DNA from: Pseudomonadales bacterium
GTDB taxonomy: Bacteria; Pseudomonadota; Gammaproteobacteria; Pseudomonadales; Azotimanducaceae
Length of the DNA stretch: 64,000 bases
NCBI GenBank assembly: GCA_017642855.1
Contig: JAEPOO010000002.1
Coordinates: 124,001 to 188,000, forward strand
Reading direction: 5' to 3'
The translations under genes and the position numbers were made by a program. Below, one piece after another: positions 8,980 through 18,863 of the stretch. The notes under the pieces were generated by a model. That model had not been told where the DNA came from and made no database searches. It saw only the letters and a program-made list of their open reading frames with translations. Position 1 is the stretch's first letter, and every line of letters begins with the position of its first letter.

Positions 8980-10392
8980 AATCTTCTCCACCAGGGCGGT
9001 GGTGGAGCAGTCTTCAACAAGGCTGAGCACTTTGACCTCACCACCTGCAGCACGGACGATATCGGCACCAACGACCTGATCAATGCCATAGTCGCCGCCT
9101 TTCACCAGGACATCAGGCTTGATGAGTTCCAGGAGTTCCTCAGGCGTATCACCATCAAAACTCACCACCCAATCGACGGCTGCAAGTCCTGCCAGCATGG
9201 TCATACGTCGGTCAAGCGGATTGATCGGTCTGCCTTCGCCTTTGAGCCGGTGCACCGATTCATCAGCGTTGATCGCAACGATGAGCCGGTCACCTTCCCT
9301 CGCCGCATCATTCAGGTAGTCAACATGACCCGCATGCAGAATATCGAAGCAGCCATTGGTGAAGACAACTTTCTGACCTCGGGATTTAGCGACCTGAACC
9401 GCATGCAACAACTGCTCTGCGGTCATCTTGCCCTGATCTTTCCAGTCAGCGCCTGTCGCTTCTTCAGGATCAATCTCTGCACGTAGCTCCGGTCCCGAGA
9501 CACTGGTGACACCGAAGTGGCTGACCACAATACCGGCAGCAACGTTGGCCATCGCAACCGAGTCTTTCATGGATTGACCGGCAGACAAGGCCGAGGCCAG
9601 GACAGCGACCACCGTATCACCCGCGCCTGAGGTGTCGTACACCTCACGGGTTCTCGCTGGGAAATGGCTCTCGTCGTCTTTCTCAATGAGGGTCATACCT
9701 TCTGACGCTCTGGTCACCAGCATCGCCTGACAACCCACATTCACCATCAGCTGACGACACTTGGTCAGCATTTCAGTGTCGTTACCCCAATCGCCTAACG
9801 CGTGACGCAGCTCGAGCAAATTCGGTTTGATGATGGTTGCACCACGGTAGGCAGAGAAAGGTTTGAACTTTGGATCAACCAGTACGGTTTTGTTTCTTCC
9901 GATGAGCTCAGCCACCAGGGATTCAGGGTCCTTAAACACCCCTTTGTCGTAATCTGAGATGATCACGGTATCGAAATCATCATCTTGGCGTGATCGTTCG
10001 ATCAGGTCAGAAACTGAGATATCGAAGGGTTCTTCAAAGTCCGCTCGCACCAGTTGCTGGCTGCGAGAAACCAAACGTACTTTCGTGGTGGTGGGTGTGC
10101 CGGCTACCTGCAGGAACGCGCAGGAAATTCCTGAAGCATTAAGCTTGCTGGCCAAAATCGCGGCCATGTCGTCCTGCCCGGTTGCCGCAATCAGGCGCGA
10201 CTTTGCACCCAGTGTTGCCACGTTAAGCGCGACATTAGCAGCACCTCCGGGACGGTCTTCAATGTCCGACACGTCGATGACAGGTATCGGCGCTTCAGCG
10301 GATACACGTTCCGTATCACCATGCCAGTAGCGATCCAACATGGCATCGCCAATGGTCAAAACGCGCGCGTTGTCGAATCTCACAGCCTTCAT
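8968..10392 (-). CDS. hldE: bifunctional heptose 7-phosphate kinase / heptose 1-phosphate adenylyltransferase
   Basis: Makes ADP-heptose for the LPS inner core. Residues 1 to about 320 are a PfkB-type sugar kinase with GGAANVALN near the N terminus and DTSGAGDTVVA, the catalytic-Asp loop. The C-terminal part is a nucleotidyltransferase with TNGCFDILHAGHVDYL (HxGH motif). The 474-residue length matches E. coli HldE. Its product feeds the heptosyltransferases waaC and waaF about 12 kb away. The stop codon lies in the last unit of the 23-bp tandem repeat. Confidence 0.96.
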   Translation of the reverse strand: MKAVRFDNARVLTIGDAMLDRYWHGDTERVSAEAPIPVIDVSDIEDRPGGAANVALNVATLGAKSRLIAATGQDDMAAILASKLNASGISCAFLQVAGTPTTTKVRLVSRSQQLVRADFEEPFDISVSDLIERSRQDDDFDTVIISDYDKGVFKDPESLVAELIGRNKTVLVDPKFKPFSAYRGATIIKPNLLELRHALGDWGNDTEMLTKCRQLMVNVGCQAMLVTRASEGMTLIEKDDESHFPARTREVYDTSGAGDTVVAVLASALSAGQSMKDSVAMANVAAGIVVSHFGVTSVSGPELRAEIDPEEATGADWKDQGKMTAEQLLHAVQVAKSRGQKVVFTNGCFDILHAGHVDYLNDAAREGDRLIVAINADESVHRLKGEGRPINPLDRRMTMLAGLAAVDWVVSFDGDTPEELLELIKPDVLVKGGDYGIDQVVGADIVRAAGGEVKVLSLVEDCSTTALVEKIRSL

Positions 10393-10456
10393 AGTCGCGG
10401 GATTCTATCACAGGAATAAATTCAACCCTTGGCACAAAACTGCTAATGTGACCGCC

Positions 10457-11374
10457 GTGAGTACACCCACCCTCGCCCGACGCGAATTCCTTAAACCCAA
10501 ATACTGGCCAACCTGGCTGGGGATTTTTCTGGGCTATCTGATCTGTCTGATGCCTCTACGCGTCCGTTGGGCCGTCGGTAGCGGCCTGGGTCGTGCCGGT
10601 TATCGCTTTGCGCGCAAACGTCGACACATTGTAGAAACGAACCTCCGCCTCTGTTTTCCGGAAAACACAGATCAGGCGCACAACCGACTCACCAAGGATA
10701 TTTTTATCTCAAGCGGCATCAGCATCATCGAAACTGCCGTCGGCTGGTTTATATCGCCTGAACACTACAATGACCTGGTGGACTTCGAAAACCTGGACCT
10801 GCTGCTGGACACTCAGAATCAGAAAAAGGGTGTACTGCTTCTCGGTATGCATCTGTCGACCCTGGACTTCACCGGCGCGGTTGTCGGCAGAAACGCCTCT
10901 GTCGATGTCATGTATCGACGCAACAAAAATCAGCTCATTGAAACCGTGATGACTCGAGGCAGAAAAAAACACTTTCCTTCCGCCATTGAGCGGGATGATG
11001 TCAGGCAGGTCATCAGGCGTCTGAAAAAGGGGGCGACGGTCTGGTATGGCGCGGATCAGGACTACGGCATTAAACATTCGGTTTTCGCACCTTTCTTCAA
11101 TATCCCGGCCGCGACCATCACTGCGCCTTCGCGACTGATCAAAATGACTGGCGCTAACGTTCTGATACTGTCGCACTATCGAGACTTGAGCACGGGTCGG
11201 TATCGAGTGTGTTTTTCCAGGATGCCGGAAGGATATCCAAGCGATGATGATGTCGCTGACTGCACGATGTACAACCAGGTCGTGGAAAGCTGTGTGCTGC
11301 AGGCACCGGAGCAATACTGGTGGCTGCATCGGCGTTTTAAAACCAGACCTGACGGCGAAACGCGCCCCTACTAG
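10457..11374 (+). CDS. lpxL: lipid A lauroyl/myristoyl acyltransferase (LpxL/HtrB family)
   Basis: Adds a secondary acyl chain to Kdo2-lipid A at the inner membrane. The GTG start gives STPTLARREFLKPKYWP and a 305-residue protein, the family norm. An in-frame ATG 117 bases upstream would lie inside hldE on the other strand. A membrane segment follows (WLGIFLGYLICLMPL). The catalytic HX4D motif is HLSTLD, and GADQDYG matches the conserved downstream block. LpxL rather than LpxM is a guess from the N terminus. It is divergent from hldE and its stop overlaps the convergent glycosyltransferase by four bases. Confidence 0.88.
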   Translation: MSTPTLARREFLKPKYWPTWLGIFLGYLICLMPLRVRWAVGSGLGRAGYRFARKRRHIVETNLRLCFPENTDQAHNRLTKDIFISSGISIIETAVGWFISPEHYNDLVDFENLDLLLDTQNQKKGVLLLGMHLSTLDFTGAVVGRNASVDVMYRRNKNQLIETVMTRGRKKHFPSAIERDDVRQVIRRLKKGATVWYGADQDYGIKHSVFAPFFNIPAATITAPSRLIKMTGANVLILSHYRDLSTGRYRVCFSRMPEGYPSDDDVADCTMYNQVVESCVLQAPEQYWWLHRRFKTRPDGETRPY

Positions 11375-12354
11375 ACAGTTTTGGTTTGTACCAAATCAAC
11401 CAATTGCGCCACAACGCGCTCCGAGACCTGGGTCATGGAATATTGCTCGACGGCAACTTGTCGTGCATGGGCGCCCATCTTCTTTCGCAACTCACTGGAT
11501 TCCTGAAGGTTTTTGGCAGCAATAATCCAGCCTTGACGATCGCTCACCAGATAGCCTGTTTCACCATCCGTGACGACGTCCCGGTTGGCGCCAACATCTG
11601 AACTGATGACCGGAAGTTCTGCCGCCATGTACTGAATCACCTTAAGCGCGCACTTGCCGCGAGTCCACGGGTCATCTTTCATGGGGGCTATACCGACATG
11701 ACACTGCGACAGGGCATCAGACTCTGTGTCGTCGGACCACCGGAGATTCTGTACCTTCATATTCTTCAGAGCAAAGTCGAAGTCCGCGATGACCCTGAGG
11801 CAGGCACCTGGAATGACTTTGCCTACTGCTTCCAGATCGTCTCGAATCAGTTCCAGGTATCGGGCAGTTGAACTGCTGCCAATCCAGACCAAGGTGAACT
11901 CATCCAACTTGGGCGCGTCATTAGTGTATCGGCCGATGTCCACGCATGTCGGCGTTAGCATGATGTTTGCGCCCAAATCCTGCGCTGCTTCACTGAGATA
12001 TCCGTTTCCTGGGAGAACCAGGTCTGCACGTGAACACACCGCCTTGAACTTGGCACTTCGGGAGGCGGAGACCGCGCCATCGGATTTAAGAAACACCGCG
12101 TCATCATAGTCAAACACCAGACATCGAATCCTCCTTCTCAGAAGGCGAACAACGGGCGCAGACAAGAGCTTTCGCTGTATGAAGAGCACATCAAACGCAC
12201 CCGCGATAAGAACAAGCTTGATCTGAGTCGGAAAATCCGGTTCGTAGTGAACGCGGACTTCATGTCCGCTCGCGCGAAGCGCTTGTGCGACCGGTTCCAG
12301 CCGATACCGGGTTGAGGGGTTTTCAGCGGACTTACCGATGAACAGACACTTCAT
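11371..12354 (-). CDS. glycosyltransferase, GT4-like
   Basis: A 327-residue GT-B fold glycosyltransferase. TRYRLEPVAQALRASGHEV at the N terminus and LPVISSDVGANRDVV with GETGYLV near the C terminus are group 1 transferase signatures; YDYDD and FLIQRKLL-type segments resemble O-unit or core transferases. Acceptor and donor are unknown. It is the last gene of the minus-strand LPS operon, and its ATG overlaps the stop of the methyltransferase upstream (ATGA). Confidence 0.75.
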   Translation of the reverse strand: MKCLFIGKSAENPSTRYRLEPVAQALRASGHEVRVHYEPDFPTQIKLVLIAGAFDVLFIQRKLLSAPVVRLLRRRIRCLVFDYDDAVFLKSDGAVSASRSAKFKAVCSRADLVLPGNGYLSEAAQDLGANIMLTPTCVDIGRYTNDAPKLDEFTLVWIGSSSTARYLELIRDDLEAVGKVIPGACLRVIADFDFALKNMKVQNLRWSDDTESDALSQCHVGIAPMKDDPWTRGKCALKVIQYMAAELPVISSDVGANRDVVTDGETGYLVSDRQGWIIAAKNLQESSELRKKMGAHARQVAVEQYSMTQVSERVVAQLVDLVQTKTV

Positions 12355-12983
12355 ACGGTTTCGGGCTTTCTTGCCACTACAATGATCTGTTTGGCGAAAT
12401 CGATGCCAATGGCACGAAATAGGGGATACATCAGGTAACGACGAATCAGTTTCTTGATCAGGGAATCGTGATAGAGCCGATGAATCGACGTCACGTGAAA
12501 TCCCGTGAGCGATAAAAGACCACCAAGTTCGTCATAACAAAACGGCGTCATGTGAGTGACATCACGCATGAACGCTGGTGGATAATAAATATTGGGTGTT
12601 GTCAGGATGACCGCACCACCTGGCTTTAACAGGTCGTACATGCGTTGAATGACGTGCGCCGCATCATCCAGGGTCACATGCTCAATCATTTCGAATGCGC
12701 AGATAAGGTCGTACTCGCCGGTGACCTCATCAATATGATGAAACTCATGCGGGTAAGTCGGGTCGATATCGCAGGACGCATAGACGACACTGCCCCAGTA
12801 ACCGGCCATCTTATTTTCGAATGAACGATCACCGGCACCGACTTCAAGCAAACGGGTTCCGGTGCCCCCTTCTCCCGCCACAACCTTGTGGTAACGGGTC
12901 GCAACGGGAAGGTTCCAGAGATCACCAAAAGTCTTTTCAATCCGCTTTCGATGGGAGTAAAGCTTTTGCCAATCCAAAGTCAT
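12351..12983 (-). CDS. class I SAM-dependent methyltransferase
   Basis: 210 residues. LLEVGAGDRSFE is SAM motif I, YASCDIDP is the ribose-binding acidic loop, YDLICAFEMIEHV is motif II, and LLKPGGAVILTTPN is motif III. It is similar in plan to methyltransferases that modify sugars or lipid intermediates (UbiG-like fold). Lying between two glycosyltransferases, it plausibly methylates an LPS sugar; that substrate is an inference only. It shares a four-base stop/start overlap with the next gene. Confidence 0.8.
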   Translation of the reverse strand: MTLDWQKLYSHRKRIEKTFGDLWNLPVATRYHKVVAGEGGTGTRLLEVGAGDRSFENKMAGYWGSVVYASCDIDPTYPHEFHHIDEVTGEYDLICAFEMIEHVTLDDAAHVIQRMYDLLKPGGAVILTTPNIYYPPAFMRDVTHMTPFCYDELGGLLSLTGFHVTSIHRLYHDSLIKKLIRRYLMYPLFRAIGIDFAKQIIVVARKPETV

Positions 12984-12984
12984 A

Positions 12985-14091
12985 TTAGAAGGAAATCGGA
13001 GCGTGTTGTTCGATGACGGGTACGGATCTGATTTTCTGCACCATGACAGAAACAGAAAATTCGTTGCCCAGCCGTTTAAGCGCTTTAGCAGCCAACTCGG
13101 AAGATTCCGCCTGGGACATAGCGCGCGCCTCCATCATTGCCTTTTGCAGATCTAACGAATCACCTGTCGAGAATGTCATCGCGGTATCGTCAACGACACT
13201 GACTGGGCCGGCTGCGTCACTGCTGATGATGGGCACGGAAGCGGCCATGGCTTCAAGCAATACGATGCCAAAGGCTTCTTCTTCAGTGGATGACAGCACA
13301 AAGACATCGAAAGCTTTCATGAGTCGTCTTGCATCGTCATGAGCCCCACAGAAGACAACTCGATCGCTGACACCGAGCCGTTTGGCCTGCTGCTTCAGCT
13401 CTTCTTTCAACACACCATCGCCAACGATGGCCAGCACCGAGTCATCATTCATTCTGGCGAGTGCTTCCAGCAGAAGGCCATGGTTCTTTTTGCGAACGAG
13501 GCGGCCTATGGCGCCAAAACAAAAACGCCCCAGCGGAATACCCAGCTCATGCCGGGCGGTCACAGGATCCAGCAACGTGGACGCTTCGATAGAATGATGT
13601 ATCACATCGATTCGACCATCCAGATGTGGGTGACTGGCTAACGTTGCTGCACGAACCGGTTCGGATACACCAATCAGACGCACGTTTTCTCGCCAGAAGC
13701 GAGAGAACAAAGCGCGAGTCCATCGTTCCAGGAAACCATACTCATGCATCACCCCAATCACCGCACCAATATCAAGCTGGTAGTTCAACAGTTGTGCGAT
13801 GAAGAAAGGTTTGTAGCGATGCGCGATCACAAGATCAGGGGGCGACTCGCTGATCATGTCCCGGACCTGCTTTGTCACAGAGAGTTTGAGCCCTCTGAGA
13901 TCTCCAGCCGGCAGCGTGAGGAACTCTACGTCGCCATGGATGGCGTTTGCTAGGCTCACGGACATGGGACCTCGGAGAAAAATGGTTGTGACATCACAGT
14001 CAGCGAAGCAACCTGCGTATTGCCGAGCAACCATTTTGAACGGTCCCTTGGAATCATGACAGATTTGCAGAATGCGTGGTTTTCGAACCAT
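12985..14091 (-). CDS. glycosyltransferase family 4 protein
   Basis: 368 residues, GT-B fold. The C-terminal half has FGAIGRLVRKKNHGLLLEAL and VFVLSSTEEEAFGIVLLEAMAA, the E(x7)E nucleotide-sugar motif. Position next to the carbamoyltransferase corresponds, as I recall, to the WapH transferase of the Pseudomonas core cluster, so an LPS outer-core role is likely. It follows the carbamoyltransferase without a gap and precedes the methyltransferase by one base. Confidence 0.8.
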   Translation of the reverse strand: MVRKPRILQICHDSKGPFKMVARQYAGCFADCDVTTIFLRGPMSVSLANAIHGDVEFLTLPAGDLRGLKLSVTKQVRDMISESPPDLVIAHRYKPFFIAQLLNYQLDIGAVIGVMHEYGFLERWTRALFSRFWRENVRLIGVSEPVRAATLASHPHLDGRIDVIHHSIEASTLLDPVTARHELGIPLGRFCFGAIGRLVRKKNHGLLLEALARMNDDSVLAIVGDGVLKEELKQQAKRLGVSDRVVFCGAHDDARRLMKAFDVFVLSSTEEEAFGIVLLEAMAASVPIISSDAAGPVSVVDDTAMTFSTGDSLDLQKAMMEARAMSQAESSELAAKALKRLGNEFSVSVMVQKIRSVPVIEQHAPISF

Positions 14092-15834
14092 CTATTGCAC
14101 GTGCGTGCGCTTGGTAACCAGTAAGTCCTCCAGCACCAGGTATTCCAGATCGGAGCCGAAGAACATATTGAGTGCGTCAGTGGGTGAGCAAACCATGGGC
14201 TCGCCTCGTCGATTCATCGACGTATTCAGCACCGCGCCGTTACCTGTGAGCCGCTCCATTTCCTTTAATAACGCATGATATCTTGGATTCGTGCTTTCTT
14301 CGACGATCTGTACACGGCTGGTGCCATCTTCATGAACCACCTCAGGCACGCGGGTTTTCCACTCTTCAGACACCTCAAAGGTGATCGTCATGTAGGGCGC
14401 AGGATGTTCCGTCTGGATCATATCTTTCGCGACAGTATCCAGAATACTCGGGCAGAACGGCCGCCATTTTTCACGAAATTTGATCTGTTCGTTAATCTTG
14501 TCAGCAATTCCCTCATAACTGGGACAGCCAAGAATGCTGCGACCACCAAGCGCTCGGGGACCGAATTCCATGCGGCCCTGGCACCAGGCTACCGGATTAC
14601 CGGCGGCAAGAAGCGACGCCGCCTTTTCAATGATGTCATCGCGTTGCTCGAATACGGGCTGTTGTGAGTGATCTTCACAGGCTTCAATGCACTGCTGAGT
14701 GGTATAACCAGGCCCCAGGTAAACGTGCGTCATCTTGTCCGGCGTGACACCACGTGACCAGGATGCATAGGACGCGGCACCGACGGCTGTGCCAGCATCA
14801 CTTGAGGCTGGCTGCACAAAAAGTGCTTTCACGTATGGCAGATCCAGGATCTTCTGGTTGAGTTTCACATTCAGCGCACCACCACCAGAAAACACAAGCT
14901 GTCCCGTTTCTTTAAGGATATCGCTGAGGTAGGTTTCAATCAGCTGCAAAGAAATATCTTCGTATATTCTTTGCATGGCAGCGGCATAGTGAATATACGG
15001 ATCATCAGCGATATCCCCCTCGCGCCGCGGCCCCAACCAATCGATGAGTTTTTGGCTGAAGAAGTAACCCTTTCCTCCTTCTTTGTAACGCCTGAGACCA
15101 ACCGTATTGACGAATCGATTGTTGACTCGGATTTCTTTACCGTCGAACTCAATCAGTCGAGATAAGTCATACAGGTCAGGGTCGCCGTAGGGCGCCATAC
15201 CCATGACTTTATATTCACCATCCAGCATCTCGAAACCAAGGTACTCGGTAAAAGACGCATACAGTTGACCGAGAGAATCCGGGTCGAAGAACTCTTTGAT
15301 TTTATGTATGTGTCCATTCTCACCGTATCCGAAGAAGGTCGTTGCGTACTCACCTTTTCCATCAATCCCCAGGATTGCTGTTTTACCTTCGAAGCCCGAC
15401 AGGTGGTAAGCGCTGCTGGCATGCGCCATATGATGTTCAACCGCATCAAACTCAATGTCTGACCAGTTGATACCCAGCTCATCAAGCAAGCGCTTCACCT
15501 TGCGAACGTTCCGTCGATAATGACGGTTGCCGTTGAAAATGGCGGAAATAGAACGCTCCGGCGCGTACCAATGACGCGCCGCGTAGTGCCACCTGGCTTT
15601 TCCAAATAAGCTGATTTTCCCGAACGGGAAAGCAACGACATCGACGTCGCGCGGCTTAAGACCCGCTTCCTTCAAACAAAAACGCGCGGCGTGCAAAGGC
15701 ATCATCTGTTTCGCATGCTTCTCGCGAGTGAATCTCTCTTCTTCGGCGGCCGCGATGAGCTTGCCATCGATGTAGATAGCGGCAGAAGGATCGTGCGTTA
15801 AGGCGCCGGACAGGCCGAGTACTACAAGTGGCAC
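14092..15834 (-). CDS. carbamoyltransferase, NodU/CmcH (WapO-like) family
   Basis: Transfers a carbamoyl group from carbamoyl phosphate, via carbamoyl-adenylate, to a sugar hydroxyl. The N-terminal Kae1-like domain has GLSGALTHDPSAAIYIDG, AAAEEERFTREKHAK and EHHMAHASSAYHLSGF with metal-binding His residues. The C-terminal YrdC-like domain contains MEFGPRALGGRSIL and KFREKWRPFCPSI. Length 580 fits. In Pseudomonas the homologue carbamoylates a core heptose. The neighbours (double kinase upstream, GT4 downstream) support that role here. Confidence 0.88.
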   Translation of the reverse strand: MPLVVLGLSGALTHDPSAAIYIDGKLIAAAEEERFTREKHAKQMMPLHAARFCLKEAGLKPRDVDVVAFPFGKISLFGKARWHYAARHWYAPERSISAIFNGNRHYRRNVRKVKRLLDELGINWSDIEFDAVEHHMAHASSAYHLSGFEGKTAILGIDGKGEYATTFFGYGENGHIHKIKEFFDPDSLGQLYASFTEYLGFEMLDGEYKVMGMAPYGDPDLYDLSRLIEFDGKEIRVNNRFVNTVGLRRYKEGGKGYFFSQKLIDWLGPRREGDIADDPYIHYAAAMQRIYEDISLQLIETYLSDILKETGQLVFSGGGALNVKLNQKILDLPYVKALFVQPASSDAGTAVGAASYASWSRGVTPDKMTHVYLGPGYTTQQCIEACEDHSQQPVFEQRDDIIEKAASLLAAGNPVAWCQGRMEFGPRALGGRSILGCPSYEGIADKINEQIKFREKWRPFCPSILDTVAKDMIQTEHPAPYMTITFEVSEEWKTRVPEVVHEDGTSRVQIVEESTNPRYHALLKEMERLTGNGAVLNTSMNRRGEPMVCSPTDALNMFFGSDLEYLVLEDLLVTKRTHVQ

Positions 15835-15886
15835 GTGTTTAACTGCTCATACGCTCAAATCAGTCAGGACGCGTATTCTAGCTTAC

Positions 15887-17320
15887 TTACCCGAGAAGAT
15901 CAGAAAACCGCTCAGCCATCTGCGGCGTGGACTCCCAATTTTTCAGGAATCGCTTAAGGTCTTTCACTTCCGCGCGCCGTTTTTCTTTCGGGTCGTGGTG
16001 CTCGCGCATGGAGTCGAGATCAATAATCACTGCCCCACTTCTCGCCAACAGGAAATTGCTTGCCTTGAGATCACCATGAGTCACTCCGGCCGCAGACAGG
16101 CTCTTGAGAAGTTCGACGATAGAGACAATATCTGAAGCAGGATCTTCGCGTTCCGGTAAGACCGTCGCGTCAGGACCCTCAACATACTCCGTAATGAAAT
16201 AGGCTCGGCCCCTGAGAATGCCGATTCTTTCCTCAATCAGCGCCACTGGCTTGACGGTGTTAATGCCAAGGAATTGCAAACGATGCGCGTTCGCCCAGGA
16301 ATGCCAGGCTCGCGATTTTCGGAACATGCGAGACAAATGGTGTCCGGGACTCTTCAAATTGTAACGCTTGATGACCAGCGCACCTTGCGGGCCATCGACC
16401 AGGGCAACGGTTGCGGTATTCCCATCCTTCAGTATCTTGCCCTCAGTCATGGCGGCATCAGGGTCGGCAAGCAATGCCGCCATCGCCTCCGAATGCGCAG
16501 AGCGATCGCACACCCAGAATCGATCAAAGGTTCTGCCAGCCGCAAACTGGGTGCATTCACGAAACACTTTCTGAATGTAATTTTCTTTTCGTTGATGGCG
16601 CTTTTTGTTGATCAGGTAAGCCAGTCTTTTGATTCGGCCGGGATGATCAGGCCAGGCTCGAACCTGCCGGTAGGCTTCCATAAGATCATCGGTCACGGAG
16701 TCATGCCGTGCATCGAACTGGGCGAAAAAGAGCGCCAGGTTGTTAATGCTTCGAGTTTCGCCGACCGGATGTGTCCAGCGCCGACTTACATCACCACCAT
16801 CAATGGTATAGACGAGGTCGTTGTGGAAGAGGAAATTTTCGGGGTGAATGTCGTTTTGAATCACACCGCCTTCATGTAGTGATGCAAGCACAGGGAGCAC
16901 TTTGCTGATGAGTCGAATTCTTTCTGCATCATTGGCGGCCCCAGAGATCACATCGCTTAAACTGCTTGAGTTCTCGAGATATTCAAAGGCAAGAACATAT
17001 CCACCTTTTGATCTCAGTCTGGCCTGCCATTCCAAAGAGGGTGTTCTGACACCGGAATCTTCAATGGCATGAACGCCACTGATTTCTCGACGCATGTAAC
17101 GCTTCGAAGATCTGCCAACAAAGATTTTTATGAGGTATTCACGGCCGCCAGATTCAGCAACCGCCACAATTCGCTTCGCGGGAAGCAGGCGCAGGATCTT
17201 CTTGACCGTGAGCTCAACAACAGAAACTTTGCCGTTGATTTTCTCCACACTCAATTGGAAGGGCTCTTTGACTTCCCTTCCAGCTCTGATCAGCGAATCA
17301 GCATCCAGGTTATTCATCAC
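15887..17320 (-). CDS. LPS core kinase with two kinase domains
   Basis: 477 residues holding two small protein-kinase-like folds. The first has REYLIKIF (Lys) and QNDIHPENFLF with catalytic D157, then TIDGG. The second has ALVIKRYNL (Lys) and THGDLKASNFLL with D417, then VIIDLD. Both sets of catalytic residues look intact, so both halves may be active. The linker is a basic stretch (INKKRHQRKENYIQK). I recall a two-domain kinase of about this size at the same place in P. aeruginosa. It likely phosphorylates core heptoses. It overlaps the upstream kinase gene by four bases (ATGA). Confidence 0.8.
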   Translation of the reverse strand: MMNNLDADSLIRAGREVKEPFQLSVEKINGKVSVVELTVKKILRLLPAKRIVAVAESGGREYLIKIFVGRSSKRYMRREISGVHAIEDSGVRTPSLEWQARLRSKGGYVLAFEYLENSSSLSDVISGAANDAERIRLISKVLPVLASLHEGGVIQNDIHPENFLFHNDLVYTIDGGDVSRRWTHPVGETRSINNLALFFAQFDARHDSVTDDLMEAYRQVRAWPDHPGRIKRLAYLINKKRHQRKENYIQKVFRECTQFAAGRTFDRFWVCDRSAHSEAMAALLADPDAAMTEGKILKDGNTATVALVDGPQGALVIKRYNLKSPGHHLSRMFRKSRAWHSWANAHRLQFLGINTVKPVALIEERIGILRGRAYFITEYVEGPDATVLPEREDPASDIVSIVELLKSLSAAGVTHGDLKASNFLLARSGAVIIDLDSMREHHDPKEKRRAEVKDLKRFLKNWESTPQMAERFSDLLG

Positions 17321-18048
17321 GACTGACCGCGCCCCCTAAAAAATTCGAGCACGCGGCGAATCTCCTCTTTATCCTCAGTATCCAATCGTTCATGTCCTTT
17401 ATAAGACAGGTAAAACCGAAGTCGATCGCTCCTGCTTAGTTGCACTTTGCCATGCTTATCAAGGCAGGCAAGGTCTTTCACTCTACCTCTGGAAAGCAAG
17501 GGTCCAAGGGTTTTTCGACCAAGTGGGCAATCGATAAGATAAACCCGGGGGTCTTCCCCTGCCTCTACCAGAATATTCCTCCACTTCAGGTCATTATGAA
17601 CAAACCCGAAGCTGTGGAGCTTCCTCGTTGCTTCTGCCAATCGGCTCATAACGGCTCGCCGCCAATTTGCATCAAAAAAACAGGAACTCCTCGCCCTGTA
17701 GAGTGCGTCCAGGTCGGCGGTTCCTCTCACTTCTCTTGTGATAACGACGCCCTGATAGTCAGCACCCGGCGAGGACTCTCCATAGGCAACCACTTCAGCA
17801 GCAGGAATATCGAGGTGATGAAACAGTGCCTGATTTTCCCACTCAGCACGCACCCGACTTCTGCCTAGAAACCGTTTTAGCCAGCGTCCTCGACTGGCAT
17901 AGGTCTTCACATAATAAGAGGTCTCACCAGAAGACACCTTCACCACCTTGCTCATCCAGTTGCCGTTGATCTTTTCACCATCAGCTTCAGCACTGGTCTT
18001 CATGTCTGGGAAAATGTCTTCTACGCTTGAGTCTACCCACCAGCTCAT
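17317..18048 (-). CDS. LPS core heptose kinase, WapP-like
   Basis: 243 residues, Kdo/WaaP kinase superfamily. YYVKTYASRGRWLKRFLGRSR carries the ATP-binding Lys, and FVHNDLKWRNILVE has the catalytic D153 and Asn, followed by VYLIDCPLG with the metal-binding Asp. Its ATG overlaps the waaP stop (TGATG), so the three kinase genes form a translationally coupled run, as in Pseudomonas waaP-wapP. The predicted site is cytoplasmic, acting on core-lipid A before export. Confidence 0.82.
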   Translation of the reverse strand: MSWWVDSSVEDIFPDMKTSAEADGEKINGNWMSKVVKVSSGETSYYVKTYASRGRWLKRFLGRSRVRAEWENQALFHHLDIPAAEVVAYGESSPGADYQGVVITREVRGTADLDALYRARSSCFFDANWRRAVMSRLAEATRKLHSFGFVHNDLKWRNILVEAGEDPRVYLIDCPLGRKTLGPLLSRGRVKDLACLDKHGKVQLSRSDRLRFYLSYKGHERLDTEDKEEIRRVLEFFRGRGQS

Positions 18049-18863
18049 CAGGATTCGTCACCTATATTGGTGAGCAGCTCTGTTATCTCGTCAGGCAGCT
18101 TATCGTGATCCTGAAGATAAAGTTTCTTTGCCCGATTGACGACCTGGCGCCATAAACTCTTGTCAGACAATGCGTCACGCAAGTCCTGCTTCGAGTAGAC
18201 TTTAATAAATCTAAGAAGGTCCCGACGGGTCAGCTTCTTGTCGAAAGCGGAGAAAAGCAGTCCTCCTAAATCTTTAACCTGCCAACGTCGAGGTACACGA
18301 TCTCTCACCTGAGCCCGATGAAGATCGATCACGTGAAGCTCTATAACGGTGGTTTTATCCGTGCGCATCAAAAAATGGCAAAGATAGAAATCTCTGTGGT
18401 TCACGCCTGCGCGATGCATGAGACCTGAAATACGAGCCACCTCCTCAAGGATTTTTCGCTTTTGAACGGCATCATCCGCTTTATAGTCTTCAAGAGAGAT
18501 GGTTGGCTCCAGAGACTCTGTCATGATGGCAGAGCGGCGAGCAGAAGGGTTAACACCTCGCTCACAATAAAGAGATGCTGTCATCGTAGGTACGCCCCAA
18601 GCATGGAGTCGCTCGATCGCAAGCCACTCGTTTTTTGCGCCAAGAACAGGTGCCCGCCCCTGCATCAGATTTTTGAAAATCTCTCGCCAACCCACCCCAT
18701 GATGAACCTTCACAAAATAGGGTCGATTTTCCAACAAAACGCGAAAGGTTCTTCTGTCGTCGATCTGCCGATAGACTTCTCCATTCAGCTCATCTACCTG
18801 CTCAAACAGGTCCGAATCTGAAAAACAGTTTTCTAGCTCAGCGGCAATAAAATCAGGTGTCAT
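18048..18863 (-). CDS. waaP: LPS heptose I kinase
   Basis: Phosphorylates the first core heptose, important for outer-membrane integrity. The ATG giving MTPDFIAAELENCF yields 271 residues, the WaaP size; an upstream in-frame ATG would add 35 arginine-rich residues unlike the family and lie within the preceding gene. PYFVKVHHGVGWREIFKNL, VLGAKNEWLAIERL, VNHRDFYLCHFLM (catalytic D158) and LHVIDLHRAQVR are close to the WaaP consensus. It overlaps the 3' end of the WaaG fusion gene by 11 bases. Confidence 0.92.
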   Translation of the reverse strand: MTPDFIAAELENCFSDSDLFEQVDELNGEVYRQIDDRRTFRVLLENRPYFVKVHHGVGWREIFKNLMQGRAPVLGAKNEWLAIERLHAWGVPTMTASLYCERGVNPSARRSAIMTESLEPTISLEDYKADDAVQKRKILEEVARISGLMHRAGVNHRDFYLCHFLMRTDKTTVIELHVIDLHRAQVRDRVPRRWQVKDLGGLLFSAFDKKLTRRDLLRFIKVYSKQDLRDALSDKSLWRQVVNRAKKLYLQDHDKLPDEITELLTNIGDES

